Part shown: piece by piece, positions 1 to 8,775 of the stretch
Layout of the letters: each line of letters opens with the position of its first letter
How positions within the stretch are numbered: position 1 is the first letter of the stretch
Assembly: GCF_958405895.1 (NCBI RefSeq)
Contig: NZ_CATZAR010000003.1
Strand: one strand, 5' to 3'
DNA: 64,000 nt
Source: Ralstonia thomasii
GTDB lineage: Bacteria; Pseudomonadota; Gammaproteobacteria; Burkholderiales; Burkholderiaceae
Position numbers and translations under genes: made by a program
Notes under the pieces: model-generated
The model's input: only the letters and a program-made list of their open reading frames with translations
Told to the model about the DNA's origin: nothing
Database searches by the model: none

Positions 1-178
1 GGCGCTGGCACTTTCCGCGCATCGGCTTTCATGCGGGCGCGCCGGTCTTTCCGGTGGCCGTGTGTTCGCGCGATCCTCCATTCCGCCTTTGATTCCTGCC
101 CTGCCCGTCGGCGCGCGCGTTGTGTTGACCCATGCGCGGGCCGCTGTTTAACGCATCCGCTCGATTCAAAGGTCTTTC
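1..178. other. 5' window edge and leader of the TonB receptor gene
   Basis: No complete gene is visible here. A plus-strand frame is open from base 3 to a TGA at 90-92 and could be the last 29 codons of a preceding gene, but every frame of this GC-rich stretch is partly open, so I do not call it. An AAAGG at about 170 serves as ribosome binding site for the receptor gene at 179. Confidence 0.4.
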
Positions 179-2362
179 ATGATTCCGTTCCAGCCAAGCA
201 AGCTGGTGATGGCGCTTGCCGCCGTCCTGCCGTCCGTCGCCTCGGTTTCCGCCCTGGCTCAGGAGGCCACGCCGCCGGCCGCCGCTCCTTCCACGCCCAC
301 CACGACGGCACCCGCCACCAACGTGCGCGACCTCAGCGAAACCCGCGTCACGGCCAAGCGCTTGGACGCCGCACGCAATGCGCTGTCGCCGGACACCGGC
401 AGCTCCGTCTACAAGTTCGACACCGATGACATCGCCCGCCTGCCGCTGGGCGATGCCACGCCGCTCAACCAAGTGCTGCTGCAGGCGCCGGGTGTGGTGC
501 AGGATTCGTACGGTCAGTTGCACGTGCGCGGGGACCACTCCAACCTGCAGTACCGCATCAATGGCGTGATCGTGCCTGAGCCGATTAGCGGTTTCGGGCA
601 GATGCTCGATACACGCTTCGCCAACCAGATCAACGTGTTGACCGGCGCACTGCCCGCGCAGTACGGTTACCGCACCGCCGGCATCGTCGACATCACCACC
701 AAAGGCGCATCGACCGATGAGGATGGCGAGCCGAAGGCCTTTGGCGGCGAGATCGGCACGGTGCTCGGCAGCAATGCCACGCACGAGGTCAATGCGCAGA
801 TCCAGGGCACGAAAGACCGCTTCAGCTATTACCTGTCGGGCGTGTTTGCCGAGAACAACCTCGGCATTGAAAACCCCACCGGCAACCGCAACGCCACGCA
901 CGACCACACCACGCAAAACAAGTCGTTCGGCATGCTGTCGTACCTGCTCGACAACGACAGCCGCGTGAGCTTCATGTTCGGCACATCGAACGGCCGTTTC
1001 CAGATTCCGACGCGACCGGGCCTGACGCCGAAATTCACGCTCAATGGCGCGGTGCCGCCGGCGTCGGAAGCCCTCAACGCCAATCAGCGTGAGAAGACCG
1101 ACTTCCAGATTCTGACGTATCAGCAGAAGGTGTCGCCCAAGCTCGACTACCAGGTGTCGGTCTTCCGCCGTGTCAGCCGCATCGATTACATGCCCGATCC
1201 GATCGGTGATCTCGTCTACAACGGCGTGGCCGCCGACATTACCCGCCGCAACGAGGCTTACGGCGTGCAGGGCGATGCGAGCTACAAGCTGACCGACAAG
1301 CACACGCTGCGTGCCGGTGTGTTCGTTCAGCGCGAGCGCTACGTGGCCAACAACACCGCCAGCGTGTTTGCCGCCGACGACTCTGGTGCGCAGACCAGCA
1401 CCACGCCGTTCACCATCGTCGACAACCACAGCGGCAGCGGCACGACCCTGGGCGTCTACCTGCAGGATGAGTGGAAGCCCACCGACAAGCTCACCGTCAA
1501 CTACGGCGCGCGCTACGACCGCGTCAACACCATCGTCAGCGAGCAGCAACTGAGCCCGCGCCTTGGCCTGACGTACGACCTGACGCCGCGTACCCGCGTG
1601 CATGCCGGCTTCGCGCGCTACTTCACGCCGCCGCCCACGGAGAAGTTCGACACCACGTCGGTGCAGGCCTTTGCAGGCACGACCAACGCGCTGCCGTCGG
1701 ACGCCAACACGGCCGTCAAGTCGGAGCGTTCGAACTACTTTGATCTGGGGATTTCGCACCAGCTCACGCCGCATCTGACGCTGGGTCTGGATGCGTATTA
1801 CCGCGACGTGCGCCATCTGCAGGACGAAGGGCAGTTCGGCAACGCGCTGCTGTACTCGGCGTTCAATTACGAGCGTGGCCGGATCTACGGGCTGGAAGGC
1901 AGTGCGAACTATCGCAACGGCAACTTCGGGGCATACCTGAATCTGGCCGTGTCGCGCGCGCAGGGCAAGGGCATCGAGACCGGCCAGTTCAACTTTGGTG
2001 CCAACGAGCTGGCCTATATCAACAGCCATTGGGTCAACCTCGATCACGACCAGCGCCTGACCGCGTCGGCTGGCGTGTCGTACCGGTATTCCGGCACGAC
2101 GTATACGAGCGATGTGCTGTTCGGAACGGGCTTGCGTAACGGCTTTGTCAACACCGACCACCTGCCGGCCTACTGGCAGATGAACGTGGGCGCCGCCCGC
2201 GACTTCAACCTGCCGACGCTGGGCAAGTTCAAGACGCGCCTGACCGTGCTGAACATCTTCGACCGCAGCTACCAGTTGCGCGACGGCACGGGCATCGGCG
2301 TGGGGGCGCCGCAGTTTGCACCGCGCCGTACGTTCCTGTTGTCGGTCAGCAAGCCGTTCTAA
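179..2362 (+). CDS. TonB-dependent outer-membrane receptor
   Basis: This 727-residue protein is a TonB-dependent receptor that would import a siderophore, metal chelate or other scarce nutrient across the outer membrane. A signal peptide occupies residues 1-27 (cleavage after SALA). The plug domain, roughly 55-175, contains the typical run on LNQVLLQAPGV and VRGDHSNLQYRINGV. The rest alternates beta-strand-like segments and ends with the terminal phenylalanine used by the BAM machinery (SVSKPF). The length is normal for the family. No TonB box is obvious. No sigma/anti-sigma pair, exporter or siderophore gene lies beside it, so the substrate cannot be inferred. It stands alone and is followed by a strong hairpin. 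The family call is firm; the ligand is unknown. Confidence 0.93.
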   Translation: MIPFQPSKLVMALAAVLPSVASVSALAQEATPPAAAPSTPTTTAPATNVRDLSETRVTAKRLDAARNALSPDTGSSVYKFDTDDIARLPLGDATPLNQVLLQAPGVVQDSYGQLHVRGDHSNLQYRINGVIVPEPISGFGQMLDTRFANQINVLTGALPAQYGYRTAGIVDITTKGASTDEDGEPKAFGGEIGTVLGSNATHEVNAQIQGTKDRFSYYLSGVFAENNLGIENPTGNRNATHDHTTQNKSFGMLSYLLDNDSRVSFMFGTSNGRFQIPTRPGLTPKFTLNGAVPPASEALNANQREKTDFQILTYQQKVSPKLDYQVSVFRRVSRIDYMPDPIGDLVYNGVAADITRRNEAYGVQGDASYKLTDKHTLRAGVFVQRERYVANNTASVFAADDSGAQTSTTPFTIVDNHSGSGTTLGVYLQDEWKPTDKLTVNYGARYDRVNTIVSEQQLSPRLGLTYDLTPRTRVHAGFARYFTPPPTEKFDTTSVQAFAGTTNALPSDANTAVKSERSNYFDLGISHQLTPHLTLGLDAYYRDVRHLQDEGQFGNALLYSAFNYERGRIYGLEGSANYRNGNFGAYLNLAVSRAQGKGIETGQFNFGANELAYINSHWVNLDHDQRLTASAGVSYRYSGTTYTSDVLFGTGLRNGFVNTDHLPAYWQMNVGAARDFNLPTLGKFKTRLTVLNIFDRSYQLRDGTGIGVGAPQFAPRRTFLLSVSKPF

Positions 2363-2366
2363 GCAA

Positions 2367-2395
2367 ATCGGGCCAGCACATGTCGCTGGCCCGAT
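2367..2395. terminator. Perfect 11-bp hairpin between converging genes
   Basis: ATCGGGCCAGC and its exact complement GCTGGCCCGAT flank a 7-nt loop directly after the receptor stop codon. The following gene is convergent, so the hairpin can serve both strands. There is no long T tract, so intrinsic termination is likely but not certain. Confidence 0.6.
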
Positions 2396-2416
2396 GTTGC
2401 ATCCATTACATCGTCA

Positions 2417-3049
2417 TCACATCGGCGGGACCATCCCGTCCTTGCCGACCAGCACCCGTTGTGCAACCAGCGTGCCCTGCGCATCAGCGCGCACGAACAT
2501 GACGACGTGCGCACCGGCTTTCAGGTCATCGCGCCGACCCGGCTCGAAGGTGACGATCGGCACTTGCGGCGGCACCACGATGCGCTGCTCCCCATCCTTG
2601 TATTTGACCGACAGCGTGCGGCCCTGCGCGCCGGTGACGGCGCCTGCCTGTTCGACCGTGCCGTTGGTCATGCTGCTGTTCGGCCCCAGGTCGTATGGGC
2701 GGTGGCCGTCTCCGGTGCCGCGCATGGCTTCCGGAAACACGTGCACTTCCAGCGCGCGCAGCGTGCCGTCCGGTTCCTTGACGGCGGCCGTGCCGATATA
2801 GCTGCCCGCGCGAATGGCCGACGGCTCGATCGGCGCAACTTGCGTGATGTTGAGGTCCACAGGCAGCGTCACGGTAGCCTTGTTGCCGGAGGTGTCGGTC
2901 ACGTCGACAGCCGTGCTGTGGACCGCATTGATGGTGGCCCGCACACGCGTGGGCGCGGCGGTACTTTGTGCGGATGCGGCGAGTGGAAGGACAGCAGTCA
3001 CAAGGGCGACAACTGCAGCAGTACGGGCAGAAAAGCGTAGACGGGTCAT
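2417..3049 (-). CDS. Secreted DUF5666-like protein of unknown function
   Basis: The 210-residue product starts with a clear signal peptide (about residues 1-27, ending ASA). The mature part consists of short beta-rich blocks such as TVTLPVDLNITQV and LSVKYKDGEQRIVVPP, which look like tandem OB-like or DUF5666-type modules. Homologues are often misannotated as metal ABC transporter permeases, but there is no membrane segment beyond the signal peptide. It is monocistronic and converges on the TonB receptor gene. The likely location is the periplasm. The function is not known, and the DUF5666 assignment rests on pattern resemblance only. Confidence 0.8.
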   Translation of the reverse strand: MTRLRFSARTAAVVALVTAVLPLAASAQSTAAPTRVRATINAVHSTAVDVTDTSGNKATVTLPVDLNITQVAPIEPSAIRAGSYIGTAAVKEPDGTLRALEVHVFPEAMRGTGDGHRPYDLGPNSSMTNGTVEQAGAVTGAQGRTLSVKYKDGEQRIVVPPQVPIVTFEPGRRDDLKAGAHVVMFVRADAQGTLVAQRVLVGKDGMVPPM

Positions 3050-3184
3050 TGGGCAGGCGCGTGGGGTTCACCCAAACGTGGGCGCGGCGGGCCAGCGTGC
3101 GCGCGTATCCGCGAAGAGCTGGTCCGCCGCCAGTCTAGACCGGACCGCGTTCGCGTGCAGGGCGGCCCGCATTCATCGGCCAAC

Positions 3185-3772
3185 TCAACTGCGATGCTGG
3201 CCCGGCACGCGCTTGCCCTTGTACGTCGGGCGGCTGCGGCGCATGTTGTCGGACCAATCCGTACCGCCGCCCGTGGGCGATTGCACCGGCACGTCGCGGC
3301 TGCCGGGTTGCGGGTCGATCGGCGCTTCGTCGAGTTCGACCGCGTCGGGGGCATCTGCGTCATCGTTTTCACCGGCCAGGCCTGTGGCGTGTTCGAAGTT
3401 CTCGTCGTCGATGGGGGTGTCGACTTCGGGGTCATGCACGTCGCGTATGGCGTCGGGCATCAGGTCGCCGCCTTCGCGTATGACGGGTTCGTGCCCAGCG
3501 GCGCGACGCTCGCCGGTACCGGTGGAATCGGTGTCGCTGTCGAGGTTGACGTCGCCAAGGTCCGCGCCGGCTGTGCGGTTGGCGGCGTTGCCGTGCGGAT
3601 GGACCGCGGGATCGTCGTCAAAGCGGTCTTCAACGTCACTGCCCAGGCCCGGCCCGCCGACCACGTCGCTGCCCGAGTCCGAACTGTCGGAGGGCCCCAG
3701 GGCATCGGTGCCGTGGCCCTTGCCGGTTTGTGCGGGTGCTTCGCCGGTGCGATACAGGTTGCTCGTTGCCAT
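3185..3772 (-). CDS. Acidic, low-complexity (probably disordered) protein
   Basis: The 195-residue product is rich in Asp, Glu, Gly, Ser and Pro, with no hydrophobic core, signal peptide or membrane span. Acidic runs such as DDDPAVHPHG and DAVELDEAPIDP alternate with Gly/Ser stretches, and a basic tail (RRSRPTYKGKRVPGQ) closes it. The start at 3772 is chosen because GGAGA lies 6 nt upstream. Longer in-frame extensions read into the divergent promoter region. It is divergently oriented to the small basic protein gene at 3944. I infer an intrinsically disordered stress or stationary-phase protein, but no function is shown by the sequence. Confidence 0.72.
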   Translation of the reverse strand: MATSNLYRTGEAPAQTGKGHGTDALGPSDSSDSGSDVVGGPGLGSDVEDRFDDDPAVHPHGNAANRTAGADLGDVNLDSDTDSTGTGERRAAGHEPVIREGGDLMPDAIRDVHDPEVDTPIDDENFEHATGLAGENDDADAPDAVELDEAPIDPQPGSRDVPVQSPTGGGTDWSDNMRRSRPTYKGKRVPGQHRS

Positions 3773-3943
3773 GTGGATTCTCCATGCGTGCTTGTGCGCC
3801 AAGGCGCGACACAGCCAATGCAGCAAGGCAGATACCTGCGTGCGGCGCAGGCCGCGTACGCCAGCGCATTGTTTTGGCGGCACGCTCGTTGCGACCCATT
3901 CGGCGCGGACGGGCCGTCCGTAACCGAAACCAGGAGGCTGACG

Positions 3944-4225
3944 ATGAAGCAACACGCACAGCAACCGCACAAGCCCGCTGCACAGGCGGGAGAAAAAGCG
4001 GGGCAACGAACGAGCGAAAGCAAGAAGGGCGAGCACAACGCGCAAGCGCAGCAAGGGCGCGGGGTTGCCAAGGAGCGCACTTCAATGCAGCACGGCACCG
4101 ACCAATCGGCGAAACGCCCGATGCGGGCCCCCGCGGAGGACGGCCGTGCTGCCGCGCAAGAGGGGCAATTGCCACAAAACCAGCAGCGTCTGGGGCAGCA
4201 CCAGAACAGCCGGAAACAGCCATGA
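3944..4225 (+). CDS. Small hydrophilic basic protein, KGG-like composition
   Basis: The 93-residue product is almost entirely Gln, Lys, Ala, Gly, Glu and Arg, with no aliphatic core, so it is probably disordered. CAGGAGG at 3931-3937 is a strong ribosome binding site 6 nt before the ATG, which fixes this start over an upstream extension. The stop overlaps the start of the next gene (ATGA at 4222-4225), so the two are translationally coupled. Composition resembles KGG-repeat and general-stress proteins, though no full repeat is present. The function is unknown. Confidence 0.7.
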   Translation: MKQHAQQPHKPAAQAGEKAGQRTSESKKGEHNAQAQQGRGVAKERTSMQHGTDQSAKRPMRAPAEDGRAAAQEGQLPQNQQRLGQHQNSRKQP

Positions 4226-4422
4226 GCGCCACCAGGAAACCTCGTGGCGACGACCAAGCCGAGGCGCCTTCGGGTGACGCCGTCAGGCCCGTCGTGCCGG
4301 CCATCCCCAGCGAAAGCGGCGTCGGCGAGGAAGACCCGGGCGACTTCGAGAACGCGTCGATTCGCTCGGACGACGGGAAGCGCCCCAGCGTGCCGCCGCG
4401 TAAGCCAGGGGAGCGGGGCTGA
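4222..4422 (+). CDS. Small proline/aspartate-rich hydrophilic protein
   Basis: The 66-residue product begins at an ATG overlapping the previous stop codon by 4 nt, so it is the second gene of a two-gene operon. It is rich in Pro, Asp, Glu, Arg and Ser (for example GEEDPGDFENASIR) and has no hydrophobic segment. It belongs with the two neighbouring disordered proteins. No family is recognised. The existence of the gene rests on the coupled start and on the absence of any competing frame. Confidence 0.6.
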   Translation: MSATRKPRGDDQAEAPSGDAVRPVVPAIPSESGVGEEDPGDFENASIRSDDGKRPSVPPRKPGERG

Positions 4423-4440
4423 CAGCGTTCGCACCTTTCT

Positions 4441-4779
4441 TCAGCCGCGCAATGTCCCGCGCGGCTGAGCCCAGTTTGCCACCCAGCGCCACATCGCCGG
4501 CCATGCGGGTCGCTGCGTGCGAAGCGCCGGCGCGACCACGCGCAGGTGTGCCCCACTGCGCGTATCGGCGTGCAGGTGCCACCATCCGGACATTTCCACC
4601 ACATGCGCGTGGCCCGCGCCCAGCGCGTAGTGCTCGGTCGTGCCCCGCGATGGCGGTTCGAGGTGCAAGCTCCCTTCCAATGCCACGAGTGTGGTTCCGG
4701 CCGCCAGCCAGTGCAGGCCCGTCTGGCCAGCGCTAAGCGCCAGCCATTCGGGGTCCGGTGTGGGTGCCGCTGTAGTCAT
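4441..4779 (-). CDS. Small DUF2917-like beta-rich protein
   Basis: The 112-residue product has the pattern LSAGQTGLHWLAAGTTLVALEG and HVVEMSGWWHLHAD, which suggests a small beta-sandwich or cupin-like fold of the DUF2917 type. That family is often found beside MocR-type regulators in Burkholderiales. There is no signal peptide. It is divergent from the MocR regulator gene and shares with it a promoter region carrying repeated TCTGTTGC motifs, so it is the likely target of that regulator. The function is unknown and the DUF assignment is tentative. Confidence 0.7.
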   Translation of the reverse strand: MTTAAPTPDPEWLALSAGQTGLHWLAAGTTLVALEGSLHLEPPSRGTTEHYALGAGHAHVVEMSGWWHLHADTRSGAHLRVVAPALRTQRPAWPAMWRWVANWAQPRGTLRG

Positions 4780-4825
4780 GTCGACCTCCTGAACATGGCT
4801 CCAGCGTAGGCACGCGGCTCAATGC

Positions 4826-4921
4826 GCAACAGACACAGAACTGGCAATGTGCGGCGCAACAGGCGTGCTCTTTTGACAATCTGTTGCGGTACAGTTTGAC
4901 GTCGTCTGTATCTGTTGCGGT
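4826..4921. promoter_or_regulatory. Repeated operator-like motif between divergent genes (MocR site candidate)
   Basis: ATCTGTTGCGGT occurs twice as a perfect 12-bp direct repeat (4879-4890 and 4910-4921), 31 bp apart, about three helical turns. Inverted partial copies GCAACAGA and GCAACAG lie at 4826-4833 and 4856-4862. A TTGACA at 4873-4878 touches the first direct copy. MocR-family regulators typically bind spaced direct repeats in the divergent region beside their own gene. The assignment to this regulator is inference. Confidence 0.6.
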
Positions 4922-4993
4922 CACGGTCTTGCCGGCATGATGTGCTGGACACCTCTCCTTGCCGCTTGCTGCCGCCCGCCGCTCCTTGCCGCC

Positions 4994-6457
4994 ATGTCCG
5001 TCACCGAGTTGACTCCCCCGCCCGCGCAGCCGCTGTACCGGACGCTTGCCGATCATTACCTCGGCGCGATCCGCAGTGGGGTGTTGGCGCCGGGGGAGCG
5101 CATGCCGTCGGTACGCATGCTGATGCGCACGCACGCCGTCAGTCTGTCGACTGCGCTGCAGGTATGCCGGCATCTGGAGGCGGAAGGCTGGCTCGAAGCG
5201 CGTGAACGCTCGGGTTACTTTGTGCGCCAGCCGCGCCGGGCGCTGCTCGCGCCGGTGAAGGAACCCGAGGTGTCGACGCCGGATCCGGCGGCCTACGTGG
5301 GCGTGCATGCGCGCGTGTCGGCCATCGTGGCGCGCGGGCAGCAAGCCACAGTGCATGTCGATCTATCCGGCGCGAGCGGGGCGGCCGCGTTGTATCCGGC
5401 AGCGGCGCTCAACCGGATTGCGTCGCAGGTGCTGCGGCGGTATCCGCTGCTGCTGACACAGGCCGTCATCCCGAACGGCCATCCTGAATTGCAGACTGCC
5501 GTGGCGCGCCGCGCGCTCGACATGGGCGTGCAGGTCGCGCCGGACGACGTCATCGTCACCCACGGCTGTATCGAGGCGGTCAACCTGGCATTGCGCGCGG
5601 TGGCCCAGCCGGGCGATACGGTGGCGGTGGAGTCGCCGACCTACTACGGGCTGCTGCAGGTGCTGGAAAGCCTCGGCATGCGCGCGGTGGAAATTCCTAC
5701 CAGCCCGCGCACCGGCATGTCGCTGGAAGCGCTGGAGATGGCGGTGCAGGCCTACGGCAACATTCGCGCCGTGGTGGTGGTGCCCAATCTGCAGAATCCG
5801 CTCGGCAGCATCATGCCCGACGCCGCCAAGCGCCGGATGGCGGCCTTTTGCGATGCCAACCGCATCGCGCTTATTGAAGACGATACCTACAGCGCGCTCG
5901 GCGACAGCCCCACGCCGCTCAGGGCACTCAAGGCATGGGACCGCACAGGCAGCGTCATTTATTGCGCGTCGTTGAGCAAGGTGTTGGCACCCGGCCTGCG
6001 CCTGGGCTGGATGGCGGCCGGCCGCTGGCAGGGGCGCGTACAGATGCTGAAGTTTGCGCAATCGCGGCCGAACGATTCTTGGTCGCAGGTGCTGGCGGGG
6101 CGTTTTATCGCCTCGGGTGCGTACGACCGTCACCTGCGTACGCTGCGCCAGACGTTGCGCGAACAGCGCGAGCGGATGGCTGAATCGATCGCGGGATGCT
6201 TCCCCGCAGGCACGCGGTTGTCAGTGCCGTCAGGCGGGTTGGCGATGTGGGTGGAGCTGCCAGCCAACGTGTCGTCGATGGAACTGTTCGATGCGGCGCT
6301 GGCACAGGGCATCCGGATTGCGCCGGGCACGATGTTCTCGAACCTGAACCGCTTCGATCATTTCTTCCGCATCTGCTTCGGGCTGGCACCTTCGGCCAAC
6401 CTGGAAGCTGCGCTTGCCACGCTCGGCCAGATCACGCAGGAACTGGCCGAGCGCTGA
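4994..6457 (+). CDS. MocR/PdxR-type regulator: GntR DNA-binding domain fused to aminotransferase fold
   Basis: From the ATG at 4994 the protein has 487 residues; an ATG at 4937 would add 19 hydrophobic, cysteine-rich residues that are unlikely to be real. Residues about 14-80 are a GntR winged helix (YLGAIRSGVLAPGERMPSVR). Residues about 110-480 are a fold-type I aminotransferase domain with the PLP lysine at K329 in SLSKVLAPGLRLGW and the conserved NLQNPLG. Such proteins usually act as PLP- or amino-acid-responsive regulators rather than as transaminases. The closest style is YdcR. It is divergent from the DUF2917-like gene, which it probably controls. Confidence 0.9.
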   Translation: MSVTELTPPPAQPLYRTLADHYLGAIRSGVLAPGERMPSVRMLMRTHAVSLSTALQVCRHLEAEGWLEARERSGYFVRQPRRALLAPVKEPEVSTPDPAAYVGVHARVSAIVARGQQATVHVDLSGASGAAALYPAAALNRIASQVLRRYPLLLTQAVIPNGHPELQTAVARRALDMGVQVAPDDVIVTHGCIEAVNLALRAVAQPGDTVAVESPTYYGLLQVLESLGMRAVEIPTSPRTGMSLEALEMAVQAYGNIRAVVVVPNLQNPLGSIMPDAAKRRMAAFCDANRIALIEDDTYSALGDSPTPLRALKAWDRTGSVIYCASLSKVLAPGLRLGWMAAGRWQGRVQMLKFAQSRPNDSWSQVLAGRFIASGAYDRHLRTLRQTLREQRERMAESIAGCFPAGTRLSVPSGGLAMWVELPANVSSMELFDAALAQGIRIAPGTMFSNLNRFDHFFRICFGLAPSANLEAALATLGQITQELAER

Positions 6458-6466
6458 CGAATCGCC

Positions 6467-7135
6467 TTACCGGCACCACGCCGGCACAGCAGAGGGTGTT
6501 TCCAGACCCTGCACGCTCTGCGCAATCTGTTGCGACCACTGTTGCACGAGGCGTTGCGTGGATGACACCACCGCATTCACGCCAGCATCTGTATCCGTGC
6601 CGGCAGGTTGCCCATTCACGGACAGCGCTAGCGTCGACTGGCAGGTGAGCGCGACAGGGCTTGCGCTCTGGGTGGCCGCATCGCGCGATACGCGCCACGT
6701 CACCAGTGCGGTCACGCCTTGTCCGGGCCGCGCGTCGTAGCTGCGCATCTCGGCACCGATGCGGTAGAGCGGCACGCCCGCCGGCGCGGCAGCACCACCC
6801 ACGTCCACCGCAGACAACGTCGCTGCCAGGTTGGCAGACAGCGCATCGCGCAGTTCCGAACCGAACGGCGCCGCCCAGCGTTGCTGCTCAAGCGCCACCA
6901 CTTCGCTGTCGGACGTACGCAGCACGATCTGCGGCTTGTCCAGGCGATCGGGCACCCGCACGCCTGAGAGGCGGAAGGCGCGCTGGAAGCGGCCGGTGTC
7001 CGTGGCTTCGGGGCGCACCGACAGCGTGTGTAATGTCGGCTCGGGCGAGGCGCACGCGCCAACCAGCAAAGCCACGGCGGCGGCGCCCATCAGGCGGAAG
7101 GAACAAGACAGCATCGTCGTTTTCATCAACATCAT
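6467..7135 (-). CDS. pqiC: PqiC-type ABC-transport auxiliary lipoprotein
   Basis: The 222-residue product carries a lipobox (LVGACAS, about residues 24-30) and the ABC-transporter auxiliary domain that pairs with MCE proteins. In the E. coli system PqiC forms a lipoprotein ring at the outer membrane that docks with PqiB and helps shuttle lipids across the periplasm. It is the last gene of the pqiA-pqiA-pqiB-pqiC operon, and its ATG overlaps the pqiB stop by 4 nt. Several in-frame ATGs sit at the start (residues 1, 2, 4 and 8); the first is kept because of the overlap. Confidence 0.9.
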   Translation of the reverse strand: MMLMKTTMLSCSFRLMGAAAVALLVGACASPEPTLHTLSVRPEATDTGRFQRAFRLSGVRVPDRLDKPQIVLRTSDSEVVALEQQRWAAPFGSELRDALSANLAATLSAVDVGGAAAPAGVPLYRIGAEMRSYDARPGQGVTALVTWRVSRDAATQSASPVALTCQSTLALSVNGQPAGTDTDAGVNAVVSSTQRLVQQWSQQIAQSVQGLETPSAVPAWCR

Positions 7136-8775
7136 TGCGCGTCCTTTGCCTTGCCGCGGATCAGCGCTTCCGGGTGGCGGTCCAGATAGTCGGTCAGCAC
7201 GCGCACGGACGCGGCGGCCTTGGCTACCTGTTCCAGCGTGTCGCGCGCGTTGCGTTGCAGCGGTGCATCGTCGGAGAAGACCTGGCGCGCAGAATCCAGC
7301 GTGCGGCGCGCCTCGGCCAGCGTTTCCTTCATCTGCGGGGCGAGGTCGCTGTTGACGGTCTTGGCCAGTTGCTCGGTCTGCTTGAGCGTGGCGTCGAGCG
7401 TTGTGAGTGTGCGGTGGACGTCTTGTCCGATCTGCTCGAACGGCACCTTGTTCAGCTTCTTGGCGATGCCGGCAATCTGCGCTTCGATATCGTCCGTCGG
7501 GTTGTCGGCAGTCGGGAACACATACGCACCGTCGCGATCGCGCATGCCGAAGCGCGGCGCGGTCTTCTCGCGCTCGGCCGCATCGATGAAGTCGAGGTTC
7601 ACGAACTGCTGGCCCGTCAGCAGGCTCGCGCTCTTCAGCTGCGCGCGCATGCCGTTCTTCACCAGCGCGTCGAACTGCGTGCGGACATCTTCGGCGGCGT
7701 GCTGCGGGTTGTCGTCGCGGATGTCCATGCCGAAGCGGGTGGGGTACAGCGTGGCCGTGACCGGCAGCACGAACTCGTGGCGCTTCTTGCTGTAGTGGAT
7801 GCCGATCGACTTGATCTCGCCCACGTTGATGCCCTTGAACTCCACCGGCGCGCCTACGTTGAGCCCGCGCAGCGAGCGGTGGAAGTACATCACCACGGTC
7901 TGCGACAGGTGTTCAGGGTCTTTCAGTGCCATGGTCTCATTGCGCACGAGCTGGAACTCGGCGTCGGAGGCGGCCGTCTCGTGATCGGCTTCTTCGGGCG
8001 TCTGGAACGCGATGCCGCCGAGCGCCACGGTCAGCAGCGATTGTGTATCGACCTTCAGTCCGTTGGCGTCGAGCTTGAGGTCGATGCCGCTGGCGTTCCA
8101 GAACCGTGTGCCGCGTGCCACAAACTTGTCGAACGGCGCGTTGACGAAGATGTGCAACGTCACGCCCTTGCCGTCGGTGTCGATGTCATAGGCGGTGACC
8201 TGGCCCACACGCACGCGGCGGAAATACACCGGCGCGCCGATATCGAGCGAGCCCAGGTCGGGCGCATGCAGCGTGAACTGTTTGCCCGGCGCATCCGCGG
8301 AGATGGCCGGCGGTGTATCGAGGCCCTTGAAGGTGGATTTCTTCTCCTGCGAGCTGCCGCCGTCCACGCCGATGTATGCGCCGGAGAGCAGCGTGCCGAG
8401 CCCCGAGATGCTGCCGGCCGCCACGCGCGGGCGCACCACCCAGAACCGCGTGTCGGACGCGGCAAACGCCTTGCCGTCATGCGTGAGTTCGATCAGCACC
8501 ACGGCGCCAGAGCGGTCGTCGGTGAGCCCCACTGCCTTGACCACGCCGATATCGACGCTCTTGTATTTCACGCGCGTCTTGCCTGCCTCAATGCCCTCGG
8601 CCGAGCTGAACGTGACAGTCACTTGCGCGCCGCGCGCCAGGATCACGCGCGCCATGAGCGTGGCGCCCACCGTAAGTGCCACGATCGGCACCAGCCAGAT
8701 CAGAGAGGGCAGCCAGCGCTTGCGCTTCATGCGGCGCGGCGCGGGAATGTTTTCGTTATCGACGGGGTCGGTCAT
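7132..8775 (-). CDS. pqiB: PqiB, MCE/MlaD-domain intermembrane lipid transport protein
   Basis: The 547-residue protein has one N-terminal membrane anchor (about residues 20-42). Three MlaD/MCE domains follow at roughly 45-135, 160-225 and 290-400, and a long helical C-terminus (about 430-530) would form the coiled-coil needle. This matches E. coli PqiB, which makes a tunnel across the periplasm for lipids. It overlaps the upstream pqiA-like gene by 4 nt (ATGA) and the downstream pqiC gene by 4 nt, so the products are made together. Length and domain count are normal. Confidence 0.95.
   Translation of the reverse strand: MTDPVDNENIPAPRRMKRKRWLPSLIWLVPIVALTVGATLMARVILARGAQVTVTFSSAEGIEAGKTRVKYKSVDIGVVKAVGLTDDRSGAVVLIELTHDGKAFAASDTRFWVVRPRVAAGSISGLGTLLSGAYIGVDGGSSQEKKSTFKGLDTPPAISADAPGKQFTLHAPDLGSLDIGAPVYFRRVRVGQVTAYDIDTDGKGVTLHIFVNAPFDKFVARGTRFWNASGIDLKLDANGLKVDTQSLLTVALGGIAFQTPEEADHETAASDAEFQLVRNETMALKDPEHLSQTVVMYFHRSLRGLNVGAPVEFKGINVGEIKSIGIHYSKKRHEFVLPVTATLYPTRFGMDIRDDNPQHAAEDVRTQFDALVKNGMRAQLKSASLLTGQQFVNLDFIDAAEREKTAPRFGMRDRDGAYVFPTADNPTDDIEAQIAGIAKKLNKVPFEQIGQDVHRTLTTLDATLKQTEQLAKTVNSDLAPQMKETLAEARRTLDSARQVFSDDAPLQRNARDTLEQVAKAAASVRVLTDYLDRHPEALIRGKAKDAQ

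Noticed and set aside
3..92. Possible C-terminal end of a gene at the left window edge
   Set aside because: Only 29 codons, and two other frames are also open; no motif to decide.
29..2161. Long minus-strand open frame (710 codons) opposite the TonB receptor
   Set aside because: It is a shadow of the GC-rich receptor gene: no ribosome binding site, arginine/valine-rich content and no domain, whereas the forward frame has a signal peptide, plug and terminal Phe.
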